Positions 27,553 through 37,610 of a stretch of DNA of 64,000 nt are shown piece after piece (position 1 is the first letter of the stretch; every line of letters begins with the position of its first letter). Source of the DNA: Thermoplasmatota archaeon. Lineage in GTDB: Archaea > Thermoplasmatota > E2 > UBA202 > JdFR-43. The notes beneath the pieces were generated by a model. The model was given only the letters and a program-made list of their open reading frames with translations, did not search any database and was not told the DNA's origin. The stretch lies in assembly GCA_029258955.1 (NCBI GenBank), contig JAPDJT010000009.1, forward strand, positions 62,001 to 126,000, written 5' to 3'. The position numbers and the translations under genes are program-made.

Positions 27553-27762
27553 CTAATCTTTATTTAAAGTTTTTTTTACCACAGAGAAGACCAGAGTAAA
27601 AACTTCTTCAAATGTAGCAGGTGAACATCTTCCCATCTCAATGAATTTAATTACAATTTCTTTAGTTGTTCTAAGAGTTAATTCATCTAAAGTAGAAACA
27701 GAAGTCTTTGAAGAGGATTTAATTTTTTGATGGCTCAAATTTACTATTTTCTCTTGGGACAT
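27553..27762 (-). CDS. Small protein of unknown function
   Basis: A 69-residue protein. Residues 1-25 are Ser/Lys-rich, followed by a helical part (TLDELTLRTTKEIVIKFIE) and MGRCSPATFEEVFTLVFS. No signal peptide or membrane helix is present. It sits directly upstream of the flavodoxin-like gene with no gap. Similar short open frames with a C-terminal helix near C/SPATF occur as accessory proteins, but I do not recognise the family and give no function. Confidence 0.55.
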   Translation of the reverse strand: MSQEKIVNLSHQKIKSSSKTSVSTLDELTLRTTKEIVIKFIEMGRCSPATFEEVFTLVFSVVKKTLNKD

Positions 27763-27775
27763 AATTTAAAACAAA

Positions 27776-27850
27776 TGGTGGAGCCGGTGGGACTTGAACC
27801 CACGACCTCGTGAATGCCATTCACGCGCTCTCCCGCTGAGCTACGGCCCC
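27776..27850 (-). tRNA. tRNA-Ala (anticodon GGC)
   Basis: A 75-nt cloverleaf on the minus strand. The acceptor GGGGCCG pairs with CGGCTCC, the anticodon stem CGTGA/TCACG carries loop ATGGCAT (anticodon GGC), and the T loop is GTTCAAGTC. The discriminator A and CCA are encoded. It reads GCC codons. Confidence 0.96.
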
Positions 27851-27871
27851 ATCTTTTATCTTTTGTAACTT

Positions 27872-27899
27872 AAAATAACCTTTTTATCTGTTTTGTCAA
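27872..27899 (-). promoter_or_regulatory. Promoter of tRNA-Ala
   Basis: On the minus strand, TTGACA (27899-27894) and TATTTT (27877-27872) are spaced by 16 bp, ending about 20 bp before the tRNA. The -35 box overlaps the end of the hemerythrin-EAL gene at 27896. Confidence 0.6.
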
Positions 27900-29532
27900 G
27901 AGATAAGTTTTTTAAATTCTTCTACAGAAACAGGTTTTGAAAGATAAAAACCTTGAAATAGATCCACTCCAATCTCCCTTAGTGCTTTTGCTATTCTTTC
28001 ATTTTCTACAAACTCTGCTATTGTTTTGATGTTAAGCTCCTTAGCTATAGATACAATACCCTTAACAATAGTATAACATTTTTTAGACTTGAAAATCTGA
28101 CGAATTAAATTTCCATCAATTTTTAAAAATTTGGGATTTATCTTTATTAAAGAAGTAAAAGAAGCATATCCAGAGCCAAAATCGTCTATAGCAATTCCGA
28201 CTTTTTCAGTTTTATTCTCAGTAGAAAGCATTTCAAAAAAATCAAGAAATTCAAGTATGGAAGATTCTGTAATTTCAAATATGCAGGAAATGTCATAATT
28301 TTCTGTTATAGTTTTCCATACTTTTAATTCTTCTAATAAAAAACGAACCTTGTCATAAGAGGTAACAACTTTATTTATAAAAAGAAATCTGTTTTTAAAG
28401 AGACCAAAAAAATTCGGCTCGATGATTTTTTCTCCAAGTAAAGCTTCCAATTCATCAATATATTTTAACTCATAAGCATAATTTATAAAATCGCATGCAC
28501 AAATTATTTTTCCTTTATCGTCTAAAATTCTTATTAATATCTCTCCCCCTACTACTGATCCAGTATGGACATCAAATATTGGTTGAATATAAGGAATGAT
28601 AAGATGTTCTCTTATAACTTTTTCAAAAATATTTTTAAATTTATTCAGTTTTTCGAAATGTTTTAAAAATTTACTCTCAAAAAACATCCATTTAAATTTT
28701 CCCTCTTTTTTTGCCATTTGAAGAGCGATTTCAGCATTTTTCAATAAACTATAAGCATCTTTTCCATCTTGAGGATAAAGAGTTACTCCTATTGAGATGT
28801 TTAAGCTAATTTTTTTGTTTTCAAATTTAAAACTGTAAGCTTTAACTTTTTCTGTTAGATTTTCTAAAAATTCTAAGACTTCTAAAAAAGAAACTCCTAA
28901 CAAAGCTATTAAGAACTGATTTTCTTTATTTTTCCCAAAAAGGATATTTGGTATATCGAATTGATTTCTCAAATAGGTTGAGAAATCTTTTAAAAGTTGA
29001 TTTGTAATTTGAGATCCTAAAGAGAAAAAAATAAGAGGAAAGTCCTCTAATTCAAAAAGAATAAGGGTGATGTCTTTTGTTAATTTTTCCTTTGTAATAA
29101 AATCCTGAAGCGTTTCTAAAAAAGCTTCTCTGGACAAGAACTCTGTTAAAGAATCAATGCGTGATTTAAAATATAAATTAAGTGGTTTATCAAAATGAAT
29201 TGCATGTTCAATTAAAAGATTTTCTAATACTTCTACAATTTCTTTATTTAGTATGGTTTCTTTTTTTCTAATTTTTTAAATAGATATTTTATTTTTTTCT
29301 TAAATAAATCATGTTCTCTTTTATGGTGCTCAAAATCCGGATACTTCAGTTCTTCCATAAACTTTTCTTCTTTTTCAAAATAATTTTTTAAAAAGAGAGT
29401 AAATTGATTTAAATAATTAGAAATTTTTTCAGGATTATTTTCTTCCACTGCATTTTTAAGATTGGATAAAGATGTAATCAGTTTTTCAAAATTCTCTTTA
29501 AACTTTAACTCTAAGGACAGAGAACTATTCAT
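27896..29532 (-). CDS. Hemerythrin-GGDEF-EAL protein joined by a -1 frameshift
   Basis: Two frames form one protein of about 540 residues. Frame one (29532 to 29248) is a hemerythrin-like domain with EKEEKFM and HHKREHDLF. The missing last helix of that domain (LLIEHAIHFDKPL, carrying His and Asp ligands) and the start of GGDEF (DSLTEFLSREAF) lie in the -1 frame, which has no ATG, GTG or TTG until the TTG at 29137. The frames meet at A AAA AAG (29266-29260). The GGDEF domain has lost its active motif. The EAL domain keeps GGEILIR, DDFGSGYAS, KIDGNLI and QGFYLSKP, so c-di-GMP hydrolysis or binding is plausible. Two Fe ligands (first His and HFxxEE His) are replaced by Phe and Tyr. Confidence 0.7.
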
Positions 29533-29586
29533 TTCTAAAATTTTTAGTTTAAATTTATTATTTTAATTATTAAATTTTAATTAGTT

Positions 29587-31599
29587 TTATTTTAAAATGG
29601 AAGTCGTTTTTAATGAAAAAGAAAATGGATTTTTAAGAAAAGCCAGAGCAGTATTTAACTGTGTTTCAGTCCCTATGAGTATTAAGATGTCGTTTTCTTT
29701 AAAAGTAAGATCTGGTGATGGATTAACTATAAATTCTTCGTTTCTTTTTATAGCTATAATTGTAGCTCCAGTTTTAGATCTTAAATTAAGTCCTTTTAAA
29801 GTTAATCCAATTAAAGGACTATTTTTTTTAATTAAATAAGTTTCGCTAACTACGTTTTTTAAAAACTTCAAATTCTCAATACTTTCTAAAAGAGGTTTTT
29901 CCAATGTTCTAAAAGCTTTATAATGATTTTTACGAATATTTTCTAAAAGATCCAAAATTACATTTCTTGGGACTTTATAATAATGAAGAACCTTGGTAAA
30001 TATTTCTATAGAAGCTTCAAATTCTTCAGGTATCACTTCATTGGCTCCAAGCTTTATAAGATCTTCAATTTCTGATACAAATCTTGTTCTCACTATAATA
30101 TAAAGATTGGGATTTTCTTTACGTGCAAGTAAAACAATTTTTCGTGCAGAAATATTATCTCCAATAACTATAACTAAAGCTTTAGCTTGTTGAATTCCCA
30201 ATTTTCTTAAAATTTCTACATTTGTGGCATCTCCAAAAAAGATAGGCTCACCTTTCTTTTTATAAGTTTTTACTGTATTGGGATTAAGCTCAACAATTAC
30301 ATAAGGTATTTTAAGAGTTTTTAATCCATAAACAATATTTTGTCCACCTATTCCATATCCTACTACAATAGTGTGATCTTTTAAATAAGGTTTCTCTTCT
30401 TTTCTTTTTTTGAGTCTTAAATAACTTTTATAAGATATTTTTTCAAGAAAAAAGTCTGTTAATCTATAAGAAAGGTCAATAAAAAAGGGAGTTAAAAATA
30501 AAGTAAAAATGGATGAGCCTATAAAAATTTGATACCAGCCTTCTTCAAGCAAACCATATTTTTTACCTTCTAAAGCAAGAACTAAAGAAAACTCACCTAT
30601 TTGAGAAAGTATAAAAGCAGTTAATAGAGAAATTCTCAAATTTTTGCTTATTAAAAGTGCTGAAAAGAGTGTTCCTATAAATTTAATTAAAAGAATTAAA
30701 ATTATAGTTAAAATGGTTAGTTTTAAGTTAAAAAAAAGAAAATGTGGTTTTAAAAGAAGTCCTACAGAGATAAAGAAAATAGCCATTAATAAATCTTTAA
30801 GGGGTTTTATTTCAGCTATAGTTTGAAGGGCATATTCTGATTCAGAAATAACCATACCAGCTAAAAAAGCTCCTAATGCCAAAGAAAGTCCCAATTTATA
30901 AGAAAAAAAAGCAGTCCCCAAGGATAATATCAAAATGGTCATCAAAAATAATTCTCGACTGCGGGTTTTTACAATTTGATGTAAAATTACAGGAAAAAGA
31001 TAAAGACCAGCTACAAAAGCACATCCAAGTATTGTAAGAGATTTTCCTAAAATCAGAAATATATCACTTGCAGAACCTTTCTTTCCACCTAAGATAGGAA
31101 GAAGAAGCATTATAAGTATTACACATAAATCCTGAAAGATTAAAATACCAAAACAAACTCTACCATAAGAGGTTGTGAGCTCACCTCTATCCATTAAAAT
31201 TTTTAATACCAAAGCAGTGCTACTCATAGCAACAAGAGAGCCAAAGAAAATACCCGTTTTTAAAGATTTATGTAGAAAAAATAAAGTAATAAAAGAAACT
31301 ATTAAAATAATTAAACTTACTTGAAATAATCCAGCAATTAAAATTTCCTTTCTATATGCTATTAATTTTTTTATTGAAAATTCAACTCCAATAACAAACA
31401 TCAAAAATATAACTCCAAATTCTGCAAAAGTTTCAATTAAATGGTAATCATGAATTAACCCTAAAATAGAAGGACCAACTATAACTCCTGTAATCAGAAA
31501 ACCGATTATAGGTGAGATTTTAAATCTAATGAAAATTAAGTTAATTATTATAGCAAACAAAAAGATAACAAGAAAACTTTTAAGAAATTCAAAAACCAT
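29587..31599 (-). CDS. CPA2 cation:proton antiporter with TrkA-N and TrkA-C domains (KefB-like)
   Basis: A 670-residue inner-membrane transporter. The membrane part, about 12 helices over residues 1-380, includes the GVIVGPSILGL and FLMFVIGVEFS signatures. A cytosolic RCK/TrkA-N domain starts at about 410 with VVGYGIGGQNI. A C-terminal TrkA-C domain (about 590-660) has PLIGLTLKGLNLRSKTGATI and a final VNPSPDLTF. It probably exchanges K+ or Na+ for H+ under nucleotide control. The length and order match the KefB/YbaL type. A terminator for slyD lies in the gap upstream. Confidence 0.87.
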   Translation of the reverse strand: MVFEFLKSFLVIFLFAIIINLIFIRFKISPIIGFLITGVIVGPSILGLIHDYHLIETFAEFGVIFLMFVIGVEFSIKKLIAYRKEILIAGLFQVSLIILIVSFITLFFLHKSLKTGIFFGSLVAMSSTALVLKILMDRGELTTSYGRVCFGILIFQDLCVILIMLLLPILGGKKGSASDIFLILGKSLTILGCAFVAGLYLFPVILHQIVKTRSRELFLMTILILSLGTAFFSYKLGLSLALGAFLAGMVISESEYALQTIAEIKPLKDLLMAIFFISVGLLLKPHFLFFNLKLTILTIILILLIKFIGTLFSALLISKNLRISLLTAFILSQIGEFSLVLALEGKKYGLLEEGWYQIFIGSSIFTLFLTPFFIDLSYRLTDFFLEKISYKSYLRLKKRKEEKPYLKDHTIVVGYGIGGQNIVYGLKTLKIPYVIVELNPNTVKTYKKKGEPIFFGDATNVEILRKLGIQQAKALVIVIGDNISARKIVLLARKENPNLYIIVRTRFVSEIEDLIKLGANEVIPEEFEASIEIFTKVLHYYKVPRNVILDLLENIRKNHYKAFRTLEKPLLESIENLKFLKNVVSETYLIKKNSPLIGLTLKGLNLRSKTGATIIAIKRNEEFIVNPSPDLTFKENDILILIGTETQLNTALAFLKNPFSFSLKTTSILK

Positions 31600-31620
31600 A
31601 AATTAAATAATATCAGAAAC

Positions 31621-31648
31621 TAAAAAAAATAAATAGGGGAGACCCCCC
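31621..31648 (-). terminator. Terminator after slyD
   Basis: On the minus strand, GGGG-TCT-CCCC is followed by TATTTATTTTTTTTA. The stem is short but GC-pure, and it lies immediately after the slyD stop codon and before the antiporter gene. Confidence 0.55.
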
Positions 31649-31655
31649 AAAAGAT

Positions 31656-32120
31656 TTAAACTATGATATTTTCTTCATCAGGAGAGATAATTTTGAGAAG
31701 TTTGATTTGGAAAATAAGATCTTCTCCTGCTAAAGGAGGGTTTAAGTCAAGAACAAGCTCAGTATCAGTTACTTTCACTATAGTTGCAGGAAAATTCATT
31801 TCTCCCTGTGGAGTATCTACTACAAGATTTAACATTAATCCTGCCTCAGGTTCTACATCAAGACTTAAAGCATCTCTTGGCACAGTTCTTACTAAATTTT
31901 CATCTCTTGGACCAAATGCTTTCTCTGAAGGTATCATAACTTCTTTTTCTTCACCTTCCTCCATACCAATAAGAGCTTCAGAGAGTCCAGAAATAATTTC
32001 TGGAGAACCAACTTGAAAAATGAAAGGCTCCCCCTCATAGGTATTCTCAAAAACCTTCCCATTTTTAAGCTTTCCAATACAATGAATACTTACTACATCA
32101 CCCATTTGAACCTTACGCAT
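31656..32120 (-). CDS. slyD: FKBP-type peptidyl-prolyl isomerase, SlyD-like
   Basis: A 154-residue prolyl isomerase and chaperone. The FKBP domain (VQMGDVVSIHCIGKLKNGKVFENT at the start, FQVGSPEIISGLSEALIGMEEGE) is interrupted by the SlyD insert-in-flap domain (about residues 68-128, PSEKAFGPRDENLVRTVPR in character). No His-rich metal-binding tail is present, so nickel handling is not expected. The ribosome-binding site AAGGAG is clear. Its probable promoter contains an inverted repeat. Confidence 0.9.
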   Translation of the reverse strand: MRKVQMGDVVSIHCIGKLKNGKVFENTYEGEPFIFQVGSPEIISGLSEALIGMEEGEEKEVMIPSEKAFGPRDENLVRTVPRDALSLDVEPEAGLMLNLVVDTPQGEMNFPATIVKVTDTELVLDLNPPLAGEDLIFQIKLLKIISPDEENIIV

Positions 32121-32159
32121 TTTAAACTCCTTTTGAATTTAAATTTGATAGAAGCTGAG

Positions 32160-32189
32160 ATTTTAGAGATTAGGACTCTAAAAACTCAA
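32160..32189 (-). promoter_or_regulatory. slyD promoter with inverted repeat in the spacer
   Basis: On the minus strand, TTGAGT (32189-32184) and TAAAAT (32165-32160) are 18 bp apart. The spacer and -10 box hold the inverted repeat TTTTAGAG-N7-CTCTAAAA (32161-32183), a candidate operator. Confidence 0.45.
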
Positions 32190-32251
32190 GCCCCTACCTT
32201 AAAAAATTAAAGTAACACATTATTTTAAAAAAACAAGTAAAGATTTTGTTT

Positions 32252-32737
32252 TTATGATTCATGTTTATTTAAGACGACCAAACATAAACATGCTATAGCT
32301 TCTTCTTTCAAATCTTTTATCAATCCTTCGGTAGTTCGCGCTTTGATTCCTATTTCTGAAGGAGCAAGTTTTAAGTTTTCAGATAATAATTTTTTCATTT
32401 TTTCATAAAAAGGAGAAAGTTTGGGTTCATCACATATAAAAGTTAAATCTACCTGGGAAACCTTAAATCCTTGTTTTTCTACAAGTTCTAAAGTTTTTTT
32501 AAGAAGTTTTATACTTTCTATATTTTTATATTGAGGGTCTTTGTCTGGAAAAAGAGTTCCTATATCAGGAAGACCTGAAGCTGAAAGCATAGCATCTATA
32601 AGGGCATGAAGTCCTACATCTCCATCAGAATGTCCTAAAAGACCTTTTTCAAAAGGTATTTCTACTCCACAAAGTTTTAACTTTCTTCCAGAAACCAGTT
32701 TATGAATATCAAAACCAATAGCGAATTTAAGATTCAT
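32252..32737 (-). CDS. ispF: 2-C-methyl-D-erythritol 2,4-cyclodiphosphate synthase
   Basis: MEP-pathway isoprenoid enzyme, forming the cyclic diphosphate from CDP-ME-2-phosphate. The 161-residue protein has GFDIHKLV (Asp and His metal ligands, about 9-11), GHSDGDVGLHALIDAMLSA (His and substrate contacts), DIGTLFPD, and KARTTEGL near the end. The length is normal. It starts 1 bp after the alcohol dehydrogenase stop codon and is followed by slyD. Confidence 0.95.
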   Translation of the reverse strand: MNLKFAIGFDIHKLVSGRKLKLCGVEIPFEKGLLGHSDGDVGLHALIDAMLSASGLPDIGTLFPDKDPQYKNIESIKLLKKTLELVEKQGFKVSQVDLTFICDEPKLSPFYEKMKKLLSENLKLAPSEIGIKARTTEGLIKDLKEEAIACLCLVVLNKHES

Positions 32738-32738
32738 T

Positions 32739-33767
32739 TTATATTATTTTTAAAACCTTAGCTCCCTTTGTTTTTTTCCCTCTTATATCTTTTAGAGCCT
32801 GATTAGCTTTTTCAAAAGGATAAATTTCTATTTCTGGTCTAATATTAAAAGTTTCTGCAAGTTGTAAGAATTCCTTAATATCTCTTCTTGTTACATTGGC
32901 TACACTTTTAATCTCTTTTTCTAACCAGAGATCCTGAGAATAATCCAGATTTAAAAAATAATCTTTATCAAGCTCTTCTTTTCTTATAGCATTTATTACA
33001 AGTCTTCCCCCAGGAACAAGATACTTTAGCACTGATAAAGGTGGTTTCCAGACAGGAGTTGTATCTATTGCACAATGAAGTTTTTTAGGTGGCTCTTCTC
33101 CTATATCTCCTGCCCAAAAAGCTCCAAGACTTAAGGCAAGTTCTCTTTGCTTGGGATTTCTTGCAAAGACAAAGACTTTAGAAAAGGGGAAAAGTGCTTT
33201 GATTAATTTTAAAACAAGATGTCCAGAAGCTCCAAATCCTACAAGACCTATGTGTTGTTCATCTCTTGGATTGGCTAATTTTACAGATCTATAACCTATA
33301 GCTCCTGCACAAAAAAGAGGAGCAACCTCTTCATAGGAGAACATTTTAGGCAAATGAAAAGCAAAAGACTCTTTTATTTTGAAATATTCTGCATAACCTC
33401 CGTGTGCGTCTTTTCCTGTTCCTTTAAATTTTGGACAGAGATTTTCCAATCCTCTTTTGCAGTATTCACATTTTTCACAACTGAGATAAATCCAGCCAGC
33501 ACCAGCTCTATCACCAATTTTAAATTTCTGAACCTCCTCTCCTACTTCTACAACCTCTCCAGCAATTTGATGTCCAGGAACAATAGGGAAAAATGAAGGT
33601 AATGCTCTTCCTTCTATTTCATCTATCTCTGTATGACAAACTCCACAGGCATGAACTTTTATAATTATTTCATCTTTAGCAGGCTGAGGGTCTTCTAATT
33701 CTATTAATTTTAGAGGCTCTTTTGTTTCAAGAATATTAACAGGTTTTTCTATAACCCAAGCCTTCAT
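32739..33767 (-). CDS. Zinc-dependent medium-chain alcohol dehydrogenase
   Basis: A 342-residue MDR-family NAD(P)-dependent dehydrogenase. The catalytic zinc site is HACGVCHTEID (Cys and the following His/Glu) with PGHQIAGEVVEVG. The four structural zinc cysteines are in CEKCEYCKRGLENLC. The nucleotide fold is GLVGFGASGHLVLK. It resembles the AdhA-type family whose members oxidise or reduce short alcohols and aldehydes; the substrate is not defined. The coding end touches ispF. On the minus strand TTGACG (33805-33800) and TAAATT (33783-33778) could be its promoter, giving a very short leader. Confidence 0.88.
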   Translation of the reverse strand: MKAWVIEKPVNILETKEPLKLIELEDPQPAKDEIIIKVHACGVCHTEIDEIEGRALPSFFPIVPGHQIAGEVVEVGEEVQKFKIGDRAGAGWIYLSCEKCEYCKRGLENLCPKFKGTGKDAHGGYAEYFKIKESFAFHLPKMFSYEEVAPLFCAGAIGYRSVKLANPRDEQHIGLVGFGASGHLVLKLIKALFPFSKVFVFARNPKQRELALSLGAFWAGDIGEEPPKKLHCAIDTTPVWKPPLSVLKYLVPGGRLVINAIRKEELDKDYFLNLDYSQDLWLEKEIKSVANVTRRDIKEFLQLAETFNIRPEIEIYPFEKANQALKDIRGKKTKGAKVLKII

Positions 33768-33806
33768 TAATTAGCTAAATTTAAAAAATTAAAAAATTTC
33801 GTCAAC

Positions 33807-33826
33807 CCCTAAATGAGAATTTAGGG
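33807..33826. repeat. Inverted repeat between adh and galE
   Basis: CCCTAAAT-GAGA-ATTTAGGG, a perfect 8-bp stem with a GAGA tetraloop, midway between two divergent genes. No T-run follows on either side, so it is more likely an operator or leader hairpin than a terminator. Confidence 0.4.
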
Positions 33827-33877
33827 CAAGAATTAAAATTAAATTAATTTAAAAAAAAGAAAAATTGTGTAAAATAG

Positions 33878-34879
<1,002 letters not shown>

Positions 34880-34915
34880 AAAAAAAGAAATTTAGTTTAT
34901 TATCTAAAAAGTAAG

Positions 34916-35362
34916 ATGAGCATAAATAAAGTTATTCTTATTGGTAGACTTGGAGCAGATCCAGAGATAAGATACACTCTTGATGGAAGGCCAGTAGCTA
35001 CATTTAGAATTGCTACCAATGAAGTTAGAATCAGAAATGGAGAGAAAGAAATTCTTACTGAATGGCATAGAATTGTTGCTTTTGGAAGACTTGCTGAAAT
35101 TTGTGGGGAATATTTATCCAAAGGTTCACAAGTTTATATAGAAGGAAGACTCAGAACCAGAAAATTTGAAGATAGACAAGGAATTCAAAGGTATATTACT
35201 GAAATTGTGGCTAATACATTGCAAATTCTCGGAAAGAAATCTCAAACAGATTTAGAATCTAAAGAAGTCTCTCCAGAGCCAACTTCTAAAAGTTTTGTTG
35301 AAGAGAAAAACTTAGAAGAAATAGAAGATTCCCTTTTGGATGAAGAAGATATTCCATTTTAA
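34916..35362 (+). CDS. ssb: Single-stranded DNA-binding protein
   Basis: A 148-residue SSB. The N-terminal OB fold (about 1-105) has NKVILIGRLGADPEIRYT, WHRIVAFGRLAEI and GSQVYIEGRL. A flexible linker is followed by the acidic tip DEEDIPF, which recruits partner proteins such as RecO. It binds single-stranded DNA as a tetramer during replication and repair. The length and tip are typical. Confidence 0.95.
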   Translation: MSINKVILIGRLGADPEIRYTLDGRPVATFRIATNEVRIRNGEKEILTEWHRIVAFGRLAEICGEYLSKGSQVYIEGRLRTRKFEDRQGIQRYITEIVANTLQILGKKSQTDLESKEVSPEPTSKSFVEEKNLEEIEDSLLDEEDIPF

Positions 35363-35366
35363 TCTT

Positions 35367-36788
35367 TTATTGGATTAGTATCTTTTTTGAATTGGAATTT
35401 TTTTGAGATTCAGTTTGGGAATCAGAAGATTTTTCTATATTTTCTTTCTTTACTTTTTCAATTTCATAAGATAAAGATTCTATTTCATAATCAGAAACGT
35501 CTTTAAAGGGTTCATCAAGCTCAAAAATTTGTCTTATTAGACTTATAGCACATTTTCCTTCTTCGTGATAACTATTTTTAATAAAATTAATAGGATAATA
35601 AAGGAGTTTTTGAATCAAAGATTTAGTTAATATTTCTATAGCTTCTTTTTCTTCTTCAGAAAGATTTTTCAGTTTTTTAAAGGTTTTAGCAAGTTCTTTT
35701 TGTCTTAAAATTTCTGCTTTTTCAGTTAAAGCTCTAACAGTAGGGTAAAAATCAAGTTCTTTTAGCCATTTTTGAAATTTAAAAACCTCAGTTTCTATTA
35801 TTACTTGTGCCCTAAGAGCTTCCTTTTTTCGTTCTTTTAAATTTTCTTCTACTACAGATTTGAGATCATCTATATCATAAAGATAAACATTTTCGAGTTT
35901 ATTAACTTCAGGTTCTACATCTCTTGGGACAGCTATATCAATTATAAAAAGGGGTTTATATTTTCTTGGTTTTAAAATAGAAGCTACCATATTTTTGGTA
36001 ATTACACAACTTGGTGCACCAGTAGAAGAAATCACTATATCTGCTTTTGTTAAAGCAGTAGTAAGCTCATCTAAGGAATAGGCTTCACCCCTAAATTTTT
36101 CAGCTAATTCCACAGCTTTAGAAATAGTTCTATTAGCAATTAATACTTTTCTAATTCCTCCAGAAACAAAATGCATACAAGCAAGTTCTGCCATCTCACC
36201 TGCTCCAACAAGAAGAACAGTTTTATTTCTTAATGAACCAAGAATTTTTTTAGCAAGAGTATATGCAGCATAACTTATAGAAACAGCTCCTCCTCCTATT
36301 CCAGTTTCAGTTCTAACCTTTTTGGCTACAGAAAAACATTTATGTAAAAGTCTATTTAAAACAATACCAGAAGTTCGATAATTTAATGCATCTTTATATG
36401 CAGATTTAACTTGTCCTAAAATTTGAGGCTCTCCTATTACCATAGAATCAAGCCCACAAGCTACTTCAAAAAGATGTTTTATTGCTTTCTCATTTTCTAA
36501 AAAATAAAGATGGGATCTCAATTTTTTCCATTTAAAAGAAGATTCTTTCTCAAGAAAAGAAGCAAAATCTGTTAAAAATTTGGTTTTTTGATGATCTTCT
36601 AAAACAAAACAAAATTCAACTCTATTACAGGTAGATAAAAAATAAGCTTCTTTAAAAGATGATAGCTCTTTTTTAAGTTTTTCTAAAGGATGAAAAGGAG
36701 AATTTTTAAAAGATAATTTTTCTCTAATTTCTACAGGAGCAGTTTTATGATTTAATCCAATTAGTAATATAGTGATTTTAAGAGGCAT
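35367..36788 (-). CDS. hemA: Glutamyl-tRNA reductase
   Basis: First enzyme of C5-pathway tetrapyrrole synthesis, reducing Glu-tRNA to glutamate-1-semialdehyde with NADPH. The 473-residue protein has NHKTAPVEIREKLSF, the catalytic Cys54 in STCNRVE, GEPQILGQVK, the NADPH fold VLLVGAGEMAELA, and a long C-terminal dimerisation helix bundle. A hydrophilic tail of about 35 residues (rich in Ser, Gln and Lys) extends past the usual end. It overlaps the upstream CcsA-like gene by 11 bp. Confidence 0.93.
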   Translation of the reverse strand: MPLKITILLIGLNHKTAPVEIREKLSFKNSPFHPLEKLKKELSSFKEAYFLSTCNRVEFCFVLEDHQKTKFLTDFASFLEKESSFKWKKLRSHLYFLENEKAIKHLFEVACGLDSMVIGEPQILGQVKSAYKDALNYRTSGIVLNRLLHKCFSVAKKVRTETGIGGGAVSISYAAYTLAKKILGSLRNKTVLLVGAGEMAELACMHFVSGGIRKVLIANRTISKAVELAEKFRGEAYSLDELTTALTKADIVISSTGAPSCVITKNMVASILKPRKYKPLFIIDIAVPRDVEPEVNKLENVYLYDIDDLKSVVEENLKERKKEALRAQVIIETEVFKFQKWLKELDFYPTVRALTEKAEILRQKELAKTFKKLKNLSEEEKEAIEILTKSLIQKLLYYPINFIKNSYHEEGKCAISLIRQIFELDEPFKDVSDYEIESLSYEIEKVKKENIEKSSDSQTESQKNSNSKKILIQ

Positions 36789-37602
36789 AGGTATGAAACC
36801 CCTTAGAAAATAAATTTATCATAAAAAAACTAATAAGCCAAATACTAAAACCTAATAAAAACATATAAGATGCTTTTTTGCCTCTCCAACCAATCAGAAC
36901 TCTTTGATGAATTAAAACAGCATAAATTAACCATAAAATTAAAGTAATAACTTCCTTAGGAGACCATCTCCAATAATTTCCAAAAGTTGCTTCACTCCAG
37001 ACAGCTCCACTTATCATAGCAAAAGATAGAAAAATAAATCCTAAATAAAGACATTTTTCATTAGCTTTGTCTAAGTATTCAAGAGGAGGAAGCTTTTTAA
37101 AAAAAAATCCTAAATGTTTTTTTTTAATTTCTCTTTCCTGCAGAAGATACATTAAAGATGTAACTACTCCAAATAATAAAAATCCATGAGAAAGTAAACC
37201 TGTAAAAGCATGGAGAGGAAACCAAAAACTTTTAAAAAGCTTGCTAAAAGGAGATAAAATTTGTTGAGGGAAAATAACAGAAAGAATAAGAAGGAGTAAG
37301 ACTAAAGGTAAAAGGAAAAAACCTGTAGCGTAAGTTTTAATAGGTGTAAGAGCAAAGATAAAATAAATAAGAACTAATTCCCAAGAAAGAAAATTTAAAA
37401 GATATTTAAAAGAAAGAATATTTGTAGTAAAAATTTGGTAAATTTTTATTATCCAAAAAATAGAATGAAATAAAAAACCTAAAAATAGAACAAATTGAGC
37501 ATATTTTAAAACTTCTCTTTTGAGAGTTTTAAAATAAAAACCAAATCCTATCCAAGAAATCGCATATATAAAAAAACTTAAAAAGAAAAACAAATCAGCC
37601 AT
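36778..37602 (-). CDS. CcsA/HemX-like cytochrome c assembly protein
   Basis: A 274-residue polytopic membrane protein with about eight hydrophobic helices. The haem-handling tryptophan-rich loop is present as EATFGNYWRWSPKE, the counterpart of the WxWD region of CcsA/CcmC proteins. Histidines in LHAFTGLLSHG and LIHQRVLIGW could be haem ligands. A HemX-type protein next to hemA is a widespread pairing, so it may either export haem for cytochrome c maturation or stabilise glutamyl-tRNA reductase. The 11-bp overlap with hemA shows coupled translation. Confidence 0.82.
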   Translation of the reverse strand: MADLFFFLSFFIYAISWIGFGFYFKTLKREVLKYAQFVLFLGFLFHSIFWIIKIYQIFTTNILSFKYLLNFLSWELVLIYFIFALTPIKTYATGFFLLPLVLLLLILSVIFPQQILSPFSKLFKSFWFPLHAFTGLLSHGFLLFGVVTSLMYLLQEREIKKKHLGFFFKKLPPLEYLDKANEKCLYLGFIFLSFAMISGAVWSEATFGNYWRWSPKEVITLILWLIYAVLIHQRVLIGWRGKKASYMFLLGFSIWLISFFMINLFSKGFHTYAS

Positions 37603-37610
37603 TTAATTTT

